Of a stretch of DNA of 64,000 nucleotides, positions 57,240-64,000 are shown one piece after another. A model generated the notes under the pieces. It was not told where the DNA came from and searched no databases. It was given only the letters and a program-made list of their open reading frames with translations. Numbering within the stretch: position 1 is the first letter of the stretch; each line of letters begins with the position of its first letter. The stretch covers positions 310,001-374,000 of the forward strand of contig NZ_JNZP01000002.1 of NCBI RefSeq assembly GCF_000725545.1. The letters run 5' to 3'. The position numbers and the translations under genes were made by a program. Origin of the DNA: Streptomyces exfoliatus. GTDB taxonomy: Bacteria; Actinomycetota; Actinomycetes; Streptomycetales; Streptomycetaceae.

Positions 57240-58205
57240 CTACACCGCGGCGACCGCCTCCCGCCTGCGCTCCGCCGCCGTACGCGCCTCGGTGTAGGCC
57301 AGGCCCGTGACGGCGGTGAGCAGCAGCAGCGTGCCGAGCACGACGGCGGCGGTGAGCTGCTCGCCGAGCAGCGAGACGGCGATCACCGCCGCGCTCACCG
57401 GCTCCAGGAGCATGATCACGGAGACCGTGGCGGCCCGGACGACCGCGGCACCCGCGAAGTACAGCGCGTACGCGAGGGCGGTCGGCACGGCCGCCACGTA
57501 CACGAGCAGCAGAAGCACGGTCACCGGCGCGTCCGTGTGCGGTACGAGGCCCTCCGCGAGCGCGGCGGGCAGCAGTCCGACCGCCCCGATGGCGAAGGCC
57601 CAGGTGGTGGTGGAGAGGGCGTCCGTACGGCCGCCGTCCCTGCCGAGCCAACGGGTGAGCACGGTGATGGCCGCGTATCCGGCCGCAGAGACGACCGCGA
57701 GGACGACGCCCAGCGGGCGTACCTCCGCGGCCCCGCCGCCAAGGACGAGGACGAAGAGTCCGGCGAGTGCCCCCGTGACGGCGGCGATGCCGCCGCGACC
57801 GAGGCGCTCGCCCATGGCGAGCCGGGCGCCGACCGCGATGAGCACGGGCCCGGCACCGAGGGTGATGACGGTGGCGACGGCGAGGCCGGTGGCCTGGACG
57901 GCGGCGAAGTAGGCGCTCTGGAAGAGGGTGAGCCCGATCCCCGTACCGAGGACGCGGAGCGTCCTCCGACGGCGCGGCTCCCTGGCCACCGGGGCGGCAC
58001 CGCGCCGGGGCCTCAGGGCCAGTGCTGCGAGCAGCAGGACGAGGCCGCCGACGCAGCGCCAGAAGGAGAGGGCCAGCGGGCCCATGTCGCTGACGCGGAA
58101 GATCAGCGAGGCGGCGGCGCCGGCCGTGCCCCAGGCGATCCCGGCGACGATCAGATAGAGCAGGCTCCGCCCGACGGACAGGGCGGATTCCGAAGAGTTC
58201 GACAC
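57240..58205 (-). CDS. EamA/DMT-family transporter
   Basis: 321 aa, ten helices. [20 protein letters not shown] and [24 protein letters not shown] segments mark the first EamA repeat; [20 protein letters not shown] and [20 protein letters not shown] the second. GTG 58205 has GGAG 7 nt upstream. It lies downstream of another EamA gene on the same strand, 176 bp apart. The gap contains an 11-codon frame [11 protein letters not shown] that could be a leader but has a poor ribosome site. Substrate unknown. Confidence 0.9.
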   Translation of the reverse strand: MSNSSESALSVGRSLLYLIVAGIAWGTAGAAASLIFRVSDMGPLALSFWRCVGGLVLLLAALALRPRRGAAPVAREPRRRRTLRVLGTGIGLTLFQSAYFAAVQATGLAVATVITLGAGPVLIAVGARLAMGERLGRGGIAAVTGALAGLFVLVLGGGAAEVRPLGVVLAVVSAAGYAAITVLTRWLGRDGGRTDALSTTTWAFAIGAVGLLPAALAEGLVPHTDAPVTVLLLLVYVAAVPTALAYALYFAGAAVVRAATVSVIMLLEPVSAAVIAVSLLGEQLTAAVVLGTLLLLTAVTGLAYTEARTAAERRREAVAAV

Positions 58206-58381
58206 GTGACTTCTCCGTGGAAGACAGGAGGGAAAGGTGGTCGCTCGGCTCCGCGCGCGGGCAGCGACGAACCGCTCGGGGGCGAGGAGTCGCCCGGCCG
58301 AGCCCGGTCTTCGTCGAGGAGAGTCGCCGCGCGCGCTAGGCGGCGGGCGGCGGAAGGACGGTCGAATGCATGATCGGCACC

Positions 58382-59380
58382 CTACGGGGCGGTCCGTCCG
58401 GAGGACAACTCGGTGTCCCGGGCCTCCGGGTCCCCCTCCGCGGCGGACCCCGCCACGGGTCCGGCAGCGGGAGCCTTCGGCGTCGAGGACTGGGCGATGA
58501 AGGCGCCGACCAGCACCACCGCGCCGCCGATGATCTGCGGAGCGGCCAGGTGCTCTCCGAGCAGGACCCAGGCGAGGACGGTCGCGATGACGGCCTCCAG
58601 ACAGGCCACGACACCGGCCACCTGCGGGGAGAGCCGGCGCACCGAGACGACGCCGGTGACGTAGGCGAGCACGGTGGCGATCAGCACGATCCAGCCGAGC
58701 AGCAGCCACGCGGGCACGGCGGTGCCGTCCATGTCGGCGCTGCCGCCGAGGAGCGCCCAGTCCATGCCCCACGGGCGGGCGACGACGGTGAGGACGAGTG
58801 CGCCGACGAGCAGGCCGTACGCGATGACTCCGAGCGGGTCGGCCTGCCCGTCCTCGCCCGCGCCCTGGTCGGAGAGGACGAAGTAGCCGACCTGGCAGCA
58901 GGCGGCGGCCAGTGCCAGGAGCAGACCGACGAGGTCGAAGGTGAGCCCGGACCAGACCTGGACGACACAGGCGAGACCGCCCGCGGCCAGGACGACGCCG
59001 AGGGCCGCCGCGCGGGTGACGGGACGGCGCTGGACGAAGCGGACCCAGCCGAGGACGAGGGCGGGGGCGAGGTATTCGATGAGCAGGGCGACGCCGACGG
59101 GGATGCGGGAGATCGAGGCGAAGTAGAAGGCCTGGACTCCGGCGACGGCGAGCAGTCCGAAGCCCGCGAGGAGGGCGGGTTTGCGGCGCACGAGGTCCCG
59201 GTGGCGCCAGGCCACCGGGAGCATGACGAGCGCGGCGCCGGCGACCCGGAGCCACACCACGTGCAGCGGGTCGAGTCCCGCTTCGATGAGTGGCTTGGCC
59301 GCCACTCCTGAACCACCGAATGCGCAGGCCGAGACCAGGGCGATCCCCAGGCCGGCGCTTCTCCCCTGAGTCGCGTGCAT
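58382..59380 (-). CDS. EamA/DMT-family transporter, RhtA-like
   Basis: 332 aa, ten helices. [40 protein letters not shown] and [18 protein letters not shown] are typical of threonine/homoserine-exporter-like EamA proteins. The C-tail of about 35 residues is Ala/Pro/Glu-rich. The ATG has no ribosome site; CATCAT 6 nt upstream could be the -10 of a leaderless promoter, with TTACGC 17 bp further up overlapping an inverted repeat. Substrate unknown. Confidence 0.9.
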   Translation of the reverse strand: MHATQGRSAGLGIALVSACAFGGSGVAAKPLIEAGLDPLHVVWLRVAGAALVMLPVAWRHRDLVRRKPALLAGFGLLAVAGVQAFYFASISRIPVGVALLIEYLAPALVLGWVRFVQRRPVTRAAALGVVLAAGGLACVVQVWSGLTFDLVGLLLALAAACCQVGYFVLSDQGAGEDGQADPLGVIAYGLLVGALVLTVVARPWGMDWALLGGSADMDGTAVPAWLLLGWIVLIATVLAYVTGVVSVRRLSPQVAGVVACLEAVIATVLAWVLLGEHLAAPQIIGGAVVLVGAFIAQSSTPKAPAAGPVAGSAAEGDPEARDTELSSGRTAP

Positions 59381-59411
59381 CGGGCCATGATGGCAGGGAG
59401 CGGTCAGGCGC

Positions 59412-59425
59412 GTAACCCCCGTTAC
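59412..59425 (-). promoter_or_regulatory. GTAAC-N4-GTTAC inverted repeat before the EamA gene
   Basis: A perfect 5-bp inverted repeat 32 bp before the EamA start, overlapping both its putative -35 and the stop codon of the upstream Clp-N gene. Possible operator. Confidence 0.35.
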
Positions 59426-60018
59426 ACCTGTTGAGACGGCTCGCCGCAGACCTCCGGAATCACCCCTTCCGGCATCGTGGCGATGCGGTCGGCCAGGGCG
59501 GCCGGATCGACCCCCGCGCGGCGCAGCACCTCGACGGCCCGGCTCTCGGGGGCGGCGGTGATGACGGCCAGCAGGTCGACGCCGCGGACCTGGGCGTCGC
59601 CGCGCTCCGCGGCCCGCCGGAAGGCCTCCTCCAGGGCGGCGGAGGCGGCCGGTGACCAGCCGGAGCCCTTGGCGTCCCGCGGCGGCGCCCCGTGCACGGC
59701 CGGCAGCGGGCGCCCGGCACCCGATTCCTCGACCGAGCGCTGCCAGCGCAGGCCGTAGCCGATGGACCGCTGGGCGAGGTAGCCGAGGACGCGGGCGAGC
59801 TGGTGTCCGCCTTCGAAGGCGGCGCCGGCCTCGGGGTCGGACTCGATGAGCGAGTGGAGGAGGTGGGCGGTGTCGATCTGACGGTCCCCGTCCCGGAGGG
59901 CTCTGCGGCGCGCGCCCGCCAGCACCGTCATGAGGGACGGTGTGAGGAGGTGCGCGAGCTCCGCGCGCGGGGCGACGGGCTGCCGGTACGGCTGGGGAAT
60001 CGGGACGGGATGGTGCAC
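59422..60018 (-). CDS. Stand-alone Clp N-terminal-domain protein
   Basis: 198 aa. Two ClpA/ClpC-type N-domain repeats are seen: [38 protein letters not shown] and, in the second half, [40 protein letters not shown]. There is no AAA module, so it cannot unfold proteins itself. Such proteins may act as adaptors or decoys for ClpC or recognise arginine-phosphorylated or damaged proteins. It starts at GTG 60016-60018. Function inferred only by domain. Confidence 0.83.
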   Translation of the reverse strand: MHHPVPIPQPYRQPVAPRAELAHLLTPSLMTVLAGARRRALRDGDRQIDTAHLLHSLIESDPEAGAAFEGGHQLARVLGYLAQRSIGYGLRWQRSVEESGAGRPLPAVHGAPPRDAKGSGWSPAASAALEEAFRRAAERGDAQVRGVDLLAVITAAPESRAVEVLRRAGVDPAALADRIATMPEGVIPEVCGEPSQQV

Positions 60019-60223
60019 CCTCCCACCTCATCAGGCCCTGGCGTCCGGAGCATCGCCGGGGAGAAGCATGTCCGCATCCCACCGGAGTTGGGCACGCGCG
60101 CGCGGTTCCTCCTCCTTACGGATGAGATCACGCGCGTTGCGCCCGTGGGGCGCGCGCCGCCTTGCTTTGCGCCCCTCACGCAACCGAAGCCCCTTCCCCG
60201 TACGTCCTCCGGTCGTGTTCTGG

Positions 60224-60439
60224 ATGGTGGCTCTGCTCGCGCTCGACGGGCGGCAGTACGTCTACCGGGTGTACGCACCCCGGGAGGCACTGCCGGCCGA
60301 TCTGTTCTGGGCCGCGTTCCACTGCCACGAGGAGGACGGGGCGCCCCGGGCCTCCGACAGCTTCGACGCGGCCGAGATCTGGTGGATCGGGGACGGCGCG
60401 GGACCGACCACCGCAGAACTGACGGTTCATCAGTATTGA
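60224..60439 (+). CDS. Conserved-looking small protein of unknown function
   Basis: 71 aa, MVALLALDGRQYVYRVYAPR onwards, acidic and rich in aromatic residues (FWAAFHCHEEDG, AAEIWWIGDGAGPTTAEL). Codon use is strongly coding-like. No ribosome site is clear; GTG 60215 is an alternative start. It could be a compact beta-rich domain. Divergent from the Clp-N gene. I do not recognise a family. Confidence 0.6.
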   Translation: MVALLALDGRQYVYRVYAPREALPADLFWAAFHCHEEDGAPRASDSFDAAEIWWIGDGAGPTTAELTVHQY

Positions 60440-60507
60440 ATGTTCACGGCCGCCCGGCTACGTTCCGCGACACCGGAACCAGTGGGCACGCGTGAAGGGG
60501 TGGTCTC

Positions 60508-60936
60508 ATGGCCGAAGTCAGCGCGGAGGCACGGATCGAGGCGCCGACCGGGAAGGTCTGGGCGCGCCTCACGGACTTCCCCTCGTACGGCGAGTGGAAC
60601 GCCACCCACACCAGCTTCCCGAACGGCGGCCCGGAGGCCCTGGAGGCGGGCGCCACCTTCACCGAGAACATGAAGCTGATGGGCTTCCCCGCCGAGGTGC
60701 TCTGGACCGTCGAGGAGCTGGAGTCCGAGCGGGCCCTCGCCATCAAGGGCAAGGGCCCGATGGGCGTCGTCGTCACGACGCGCTACTCGCTGACGCCGGA
60801 CGGGGAGGCGACGACCGTACGGATCGACGGCGGGTTCACCGGGGCGGCCGTCTCCCTGATGGCGGGCAAGCTGAAGGACTCGGCGACGGCGGCGCTGACG
60901 GAGTCCCTGCGCAAGCTCTCGGACCTGGTCACCTGA
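60508..60936 (+). CDS. SRPBCC (START-like) protein
   Basis: 142 aa. AEVSAEARIEAPTGKVWARL, TDFPSYGEWN and ENMKLMGFPAEVLWTVEELE are the first strands and helix of the polyketide-cyclase/Bet v 1 fold, ending with a long helix (AGKLKDSATAALTESLRKLS). Such proteins bind or turn over hydrophobic ligands. AAGGGG lies 7 nt before the ATG. Convergent with a PadR gene and separated by a strong terminator. Ligand unknown. Confidence 0.87.
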   Translation: MAEVSAEARIEAPTGKVWARLTDFPSYGEWNATHTSFPNGGPEALEAGATFTENMKLMGFPAEVLWTVEELESERALAIKGKGPMGVVVTTRYSLTPDGEATTVRIDGGFTGAAVSLMAGKLKDSATAALTESLRKLSDLVT

Positions 60937-60943
60937 CGCGGGC

Positions 60944-60984
60944 GCGGATGAGGGCCCCGCGGCGACCACGGGGCCCTCATCCGC
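60944..60984. terminator. Strong bidirectional terminator
   Basis: A perfect 16-bp inverted repeat, GCGGATGAGGGCCCCG and CGGGGCCCTCATCCGC, with a 9-nt loop, 8 nt after the SRPBCC stop and facing the convergent PadR gene. Confidence 0.88.
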
Positions 60985-61030
60985 ACACCAGGTACCGGCC
61001 GACACGGCTCGGTCGCCGCCGACACGGCTC

Positions 61031-61070
61031 AGTCCTCGTCGGCCAGGATCAGTCCTCGTCGGCCAGGATC
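61031..61070. repeat. 20-bp perfect tandem duplication over the PadR stop codon
   Basis: AGTCCTCGTCGGCCAGGATC occurs twice in a row (61031-61050 and 61051-61070). The junction regenerates the GAC-TGA ending, so the protein end LADED is unaffected. A recent slippage event. Confidence 0.9.
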
Positions 61071-61672
61071 AGATACAGCTTCTTGCGGGCCTCGCCGATC
61101 ACGGCGACCGCCTTCTGACGCTGCTCGGGAGTGCCGCTCTTCCAGACCTGCCCGAAGGCCTCCATCAGACCGAAACCGGCCTGACGCACCTCGTTCAGCG
61201 CCTCCCAGTCGACCCCGCGCCCGGCCTCCTCCCAGGGGGCGTCGGGCCCGCCCTCGGCCTCGGCGCGTCCGGTGTCGGTGAGCGTGAAGAGCTTCTTGCC
61301 GCCCTCGCTCGCGCTGGTGATCAGCCCCTCGTCCTCCAGCATTTGGAGGGTCGGGTAGACCGAGCCGGGGCTGGGCTTCCAGGCCCCGTCGCTCCGCTCG
61401 CCGATCTCGCGGATCATCTCGTAGCCGTGCATCGGGCGGTCCTTCAGGAGCGCCAGGATCGAGGCGCGCACGTCACCGCGCCGCGCCCTTCCCCGGCCCC
61501 CGCCGTGGCCACGCCCCCCGAAGGGTCCGCCACCGAGGGGCCCGCCGCCGAAACCCGGGCCGAAAGGACCGAACGCGGCACGCCGCCCCTCGAAGTCACC
61601 ACGGGGGCCGGGGCCGCAGCCTCCACGGCCGGCTCCGTGTCCGTTTCCGTACTCGTGTCCGTGTGAACGCAT
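61049..61672 (-). CDS. PadR-family regulator with Gly-rich N-terminal tail
   Basis: 207 aa. Residues 1-65 are a Gly/Arg/His-rich, low-complexity tail (FGPGFGGGPLGGGPFGGRGH). The winged helix starts at VRASILALLKDRPMHGYEMI and SPGSVYPTLQMLEDEGLITS. The C-terminal part is short, as in subfamily-2 members. AAGGAG lies 7 nt before the ATG. Palindromes at 61699-61734 in its own promoter point to autorepression. The divergent PhzF gene may be co-regulated. Confidence 0.9.
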   Translation of the reverse strand: MRSHGHEYGNGHGAGRGGCGPGPRGDFEGRRAAFGPFGPGFGGGPLGGGPFGGRGHGGGRGRARRGDVRASILALLKDRPMHGYEMIREIGERSDGAWKPSPGSVYPTLQMLEDEGLITSASEGGKKLFTLTDTGRAEAEGGPDAPWEEAGRGVDWEALNEVRQAGFGLMEAFGQVWKSGTPEQRQKAVAVIGEARKKLYLILADED

Positions 61673-61698
61673 CGCAACGCTCCTTCCATCGGGATTAC

Positions 61699-61734
61699 AT
61701 CGTTGAACGGTCGCGATGCCTCAACGATATATCG
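61699..61734. promoter_or_regulatory. Palindromic PadR operator region
   Basis: ATCGTTGA (61699-61706) and TCAACGAT (61721-61728) form a perfect 8-bp inverted repeat with 14-bp spacing; CGATATATCG (61725-61734) is an overlapping perfect palindrome. AT-rich elements of this kind just upstream of a PadR gene are typical autoregulatory sites. Confidence 0.7.
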
Positions 61735-61857
61735 GAACTGTTCACCGAGCAAGCATGCCGACCTACCGGAACGGGGGGCCACGGGGCATCGGCCCGGTCC
61801 AGTGCCCCCCGATTGGCCTTGTTCCGCCGAAGTCCGCGCCCGGTAACGTACGGCGCC

Positions 61858-62667
61858 ATGCGCATCCGAATCGTCGACGCCTTCACCGACCAGCCCTTCT
61901 CCGGAAACCCGGCCGGAGTCGTGCTCCTCGACTCCTTCCCGGACGACGCGTGGCTCCAGAAGGTCGCCGCGGAGGTCAACCTCTCCGAGACCGCCTTCGC
62001 CCACCCCCTGCCGGCCGGCGGCGAGGCGGACTGGGCGCTGCGCTGGCTCACCCCGACCACCGAGGTCGACATGTGCGGACACGCCACCCTCGCCACGGCA
62101 CACGTCCTGCACTCCACGGGCACGGCGAGCGGCACCGTCCGCTTCTCCGCCCGCTGCGGCGTCCTCACCGCCACCGCCGAGACCGACGGCACGATCACGA
62201 TGGACTTCCCGACCTCGTCCCTCGCCCCGGTCGCCGTCCCCGAAGGCCTGGAGAAGGCGCTCGGCGCCGATGTCCTCGCCGTCCACGACACGGCCGCCCA
62301 CATCGGCGACCTCGTCGTCGAGCTGCACGACGAGTACACCGTGCGTGCGCTCGCCCCGGACTTCGCCGCCCTGAAGGGCCTCTCCTCGCGCGGCGTCATC
62401 GTGACCGCCGCCGCCGAACGCCCCGAGCTGGGCTACGACTTCGTCTCCCGCGGTTTCTTCCCCGCCGTCGGCATCGACGAGGACCCGGTGACGGGCAGCG
62501 CCCACACCGCGCTCGCCCCCTACTGGTCGGCCCGGCTCGGCCGCGACGACCTCGTCGGATTCCAGGGCGGCGCCCGTACGGGTCTCGTCCGTACGCGCCT
62601 GCGCGGCGAGCGCACCCTGCTGAACGGCCACGCGGTGACGGTCATCGAGGGCGAGCTGCACGCCTGA
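61858..62667 (+). CDS. PhzF-family isomerase-like protein
   Basis: 269 aa. IRIVDAFTDQPFSGNPAGVV is the family start, NLSETAFAHPL carries the conserved glutamate, VDMCGHATLATAHVL and GIDEDPVTGSAHTALAPYW are the two signature blocks of the PhzF/diaminopimelate-epimerase fold. In PhzF the glutamate drives isomerisation of DHHA in phenazine synthesis, but most family members, like this lone gene, have unknown substrates. TAACGT 8 nt before the ATG suggests a leaderless transcript. Confidence 0.92.
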   Translation: MRIRIVDAFTDQPFSGNPAGVVLLDSFPDDAWLQKVAAEVNLSETAFAHPLPAGGEADWALRWLTPTTEVDMCGHATLATAHVLHSTGTASGTVRFSARCGVLTATAETDGTITMDFPTSSLAPVAVPEGLEKALGADVLAVHDTAAHIGDLVVELHDEYTVRALAPDFAALKGLSSRGVIVTAAAERPELGYDFVSRGFFPAVGIDEDPVTGSAHTALAPYWSARLGRDDLVGFQGGARTGLVRTRLRGERTLLNGHAVTVIEGELHA

Positions 62668-62695
62668 CCGGCCCCGACCGCCGGCACACACACGA

Positions 62696-62727
62696 AGGGG
62701 CCGTACGGCAATCGCCGTACGGCCCCT
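62696..62727. terminator. Bidirectional terminator between PhzF and CPBP genes
   Basis: A perfect 14-bp inverted repeat, AGGGGCCGTACGGC and GCCGTACGGCCCCT, with a 4-nt loop between convergent genes. Confidence 0.88.
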
Positions 62728-62740
62728 CACCCATGCCGCG

Positions 62741-63541
62741 TCACACCGTCGGCAGCCAGCCCACCCTGCCCGCGAGCAACCCGTAACCGACGAAGGCCAC
62801 GATGTCGAGGAGGGAGTGCGCCACGACCAGCGGCCCGACCCGGCCCCAGCGCCGGTACAACAGGACGAAGACCACGCCCATCACCACGTTGCCCACGAAG
62901 CCGCCGATCCCCTGGTACAGGTGGTACGAGCCGCGCAGCACCGCGCTCGCCATCAGGGCGGCCATCGGCGTCCACCCCAACTGCCCAAGGCGGCGAAGCA
63001 GATAACCGACGACGATGACCTCCTCCAGGACGGAGTTCTGGATCGCCGACAGGATCAGCACCGGGTACTTCCACCACACGTCGGGCAGCGACTCGGGGAC
63101 CACGGTCAGGTTGAACCCGGTCGCCTGCGCCGCCAGGTAGAAGGCGAGTCCGGCGCTCCCGATGACCGCCGCGACCACCGTCCCGCGCCCGAGGTCCGGC
63201 CACGGCCGGCTCCGGTCGAAACCGATGGCCCGCAGCCCCGAACCCTCGCGCAGCAGCAGATGGGCGACCAGGACGACCGGCACGAGGGCCGAGGCGATGC
63301 CGAAGAGCTGCCAGGACAGGTCGAGCCACGGCCGACCCAGCGCGTACGAGCCGTTGAGCGACGCCGCCTGCTCCTTCAGCGGCCCGGACCTGGTGATCGA
63401 GCCGGTGAAGCTGATGAGCGACGACACCGCGCTCGCGCCGAGCGAGAGCGCCAGGACGATCAGCATCTCGGAGCGCAACACCCGGCGCGGCAGACCGTCG
63501 GGGGGCAGGGCGGCATCACTCACTCGTTGCTCCGACACCAC
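62741..63541 (-). CDS. CPBP-family intramembrane metalloprotease (CAAX protease-like)
   Basis: About 266 aa with seven to eight membrane helices. The CPBP motifs are complete: motif 1 QNSVLEEVIVVGYLLRR (EE-x6-R type), motif 2 VLRGSYHLYQGIGG (His) and motif 3 VVAHSLLDIVAF (His and Asp). Bacterial members process prenylated or membrane proteins, or give bacteriocin immunity. GTG 63541 has GGAG 6 nt upstream; GTG 63553 is the longer alternative. Its neighbours do not suggest a substrate. Confidence 0.88.
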   Translation of the reverse strand: MVSEQRVSDAALPPDGLPRRVLRSEMLIVLALSLGASAVSSLISFTGSITRSGPLKEQAASLNGSYALGRPWLDLSWQLFGIASALVPVVLVAHLLLREGSGLRAIGFDRSRPWPDLGRGTVVAAVIGSAGLAFYLAAQATGFNLTVVPESLPDVWWKYPVLILSAIQNSVLEEVIVVGYLLRRLGQLGWTPMAALMASAVLRGSYHLYQGIGGFVGNVVMGVVFVLLYRRWGRVGPLVVAHSLLDIVAFVGYGLLAGRVGWLPTV

Positions 63542-63641
63542 ACCTGTCTCCACTTCCCGGTCGCGGACGGACGCCGCCGCTGCGGCCCGACCACTGTGTC
63601 ATGATCGGCCGCCGCCCCGCCCACGCCGCCGGGAAGCGAGA

Positions 63642-64000
63642 TCAGTCGATCCCCACCGGCCAGGTGTGGACCGGTTCGCCCGCGTGCATGAGGGTCCGGT
63701 AGCGGCGGGTGGTCGCCGCGAGCGCCGCCGCGCGGTCGAGGCCCGAATCCAGCGCCAGGTGGAAGGTGTCGGCCTGCCAGGAGGCACCGTTCACCCGCCG
63801 CAGACAGCGCTGCTCGATCACCCCGAGGTAGAAGTCCCGGTCGGCGGGCTCGATGTGCCAGCCGTCGAGCCCGGCCGCGGCCATCGGCAGCAGCTCGTCG
63901 AGGACCAGCCGGACCGCGGGGACGGTCGCGATGCCGCCCGTGCGGCCCGAGCGGGGCCAGCGCAGCTCCGCCTCGATGCCGTGCCGGCATGCGGTGTCGA
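63642..64000 (-). CDS. Glutamate-cysteine ligase (GCS2)-like protein, C-terminal part
   Basis: 119 codons to the right edge; the gene starts outside. HGIEAELRWPRSG, LLPMAAAGLDGW, YLGVIEQRCLRRVNGASWQA, GLDRAAALAATTRRYRTLMH and EPVHTWP match the C-terminus of carboxylate-amine ligases of the GCS2 family, often found as orphan genes in Streptomyces. The catalytic ATP-grasp-like core is not visible, so substrate (glutamate/cysteine or other) cannot be judged. Confidence 0.72.
   Translation of the reverse strand, partial: DTACRHGIEAELRWPRSGRTGGIATVPAVRLVLDELLPMAAAGLDGWHIEPADRDFYLGVIEQRCLRRVNGASWQADTFHLALDSGLDRAAALAATTRRYRTLMHAGEPVHTWPVGID

Noticed and set aside
58336..58371. 11-codon frame [11 protein letters not shown] as a leader peptide between two EamA genes
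   Set aside because: The ribosome site is poor, no regulatory codon run or attenuator hairpin is seen, so I did not list it as a gene.

Overview
The window looks like chromosome of a Streptomyces or a very close relative. GC is high with an extreme third-position G/C bias, GTG and TTG starts are frequent, and several genes have no leader. The gene content is also typical: a SARP regulator, tandem regulator/transporter pairs, secreted polysaccharide hydrolases, and the actinomycete-specific DUF6230/DUF6114 families. I see no rRNA, tRNA, CRISPR array, insertion sequence or phage gene. Both ends cut genes: a fatty acid desaturase on the left and a glutamate-cysteine-ligase-like gene on the right.

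Left part (1-22 kb). After a GAF/SpoIIE-type phosphatase comes a sulfatase island. A formylglycine-generating enzyme and a PadR repressor are divergent from two translationally coupled sulfatases (C-L-P-S-R and C-M-P-A-R motifs) and a major facilitator exporter/importer. Next is a catabolic block: a double-headed Lrp/AsnC regulator divergent from an M20 amidohydrolase, an MHS symporter and an HSL-type esterase. A secreted CBM3-GH16 glycanase with a DasR-like site in its promoter follows, then a GAP-family membrane protein, a DUF1254/DUF1214 protein, a SARP regulator and an epoxide-hydrolase/dehalogenase-like enzyme.

Plant-polysaccharide part (22-32.5 kb). A secreted GH5-FN3-CBM2 cellulase (under a perfect CebR box) is divergent from a CE4 acetylxylan esterase with a xylan-binding domain. 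Next to them is a bxl-type operon: LacI regulator, solute-binding lipoprotein, two permeases and an intracellular GH3 enzyme. A TTCGAAA-type palindrome recurs at the cellulase promoter, the bxl promoter and inside the LacI gene itself, suggesting one regulon for xylan and cellulose use.

Light/B12 part (33-40.3 kb). This stretch holds an adenosylcobinamide amidohydrolase (CbiZ), a MerR regulator with a cobalamin-binding domain (LitR/CarH type), an ECF sigma factor, a class I photolyase and an SDR-DUF2867 protein. The MerR and sigma promoters share a 16-bp sequence. Three different in-register tandem repeats lie in this one locus.

Middle-right part (40.4-52.5 kb). A MarR regulator precedes an MMPL exporter with an AT-rich operator/promoter. 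A SigK-like sigma factor is coupled to its RskA-type anti-sigma factor. Then comes a six-gene operon alternating DUF6230 secreted proteins with DUF6114 four-helix membrane proteins, divergent from a TetR gene. A signal peptidase I, an AraC regulator, a Rieske lipoprotein and an isochorismatase-like protein follow. The DUF6230 and AraC promoter regions share a pair of GACACTYT elements spaced exactly 30 bp in both places.

Right part (52.5-64 kb). These are mostly small regulator/transporter units: PPOX flavoproteins, LysR/EamA, MocR/PPOX, two more EamA exporters, a stand-alone Clp N-domain protein, an SRPBCC protein, an autoregulated PadR, a PhzF enzyme and a CPBP protease. Several convergent pairs are separated by strong bidirectional hairpin terminators.
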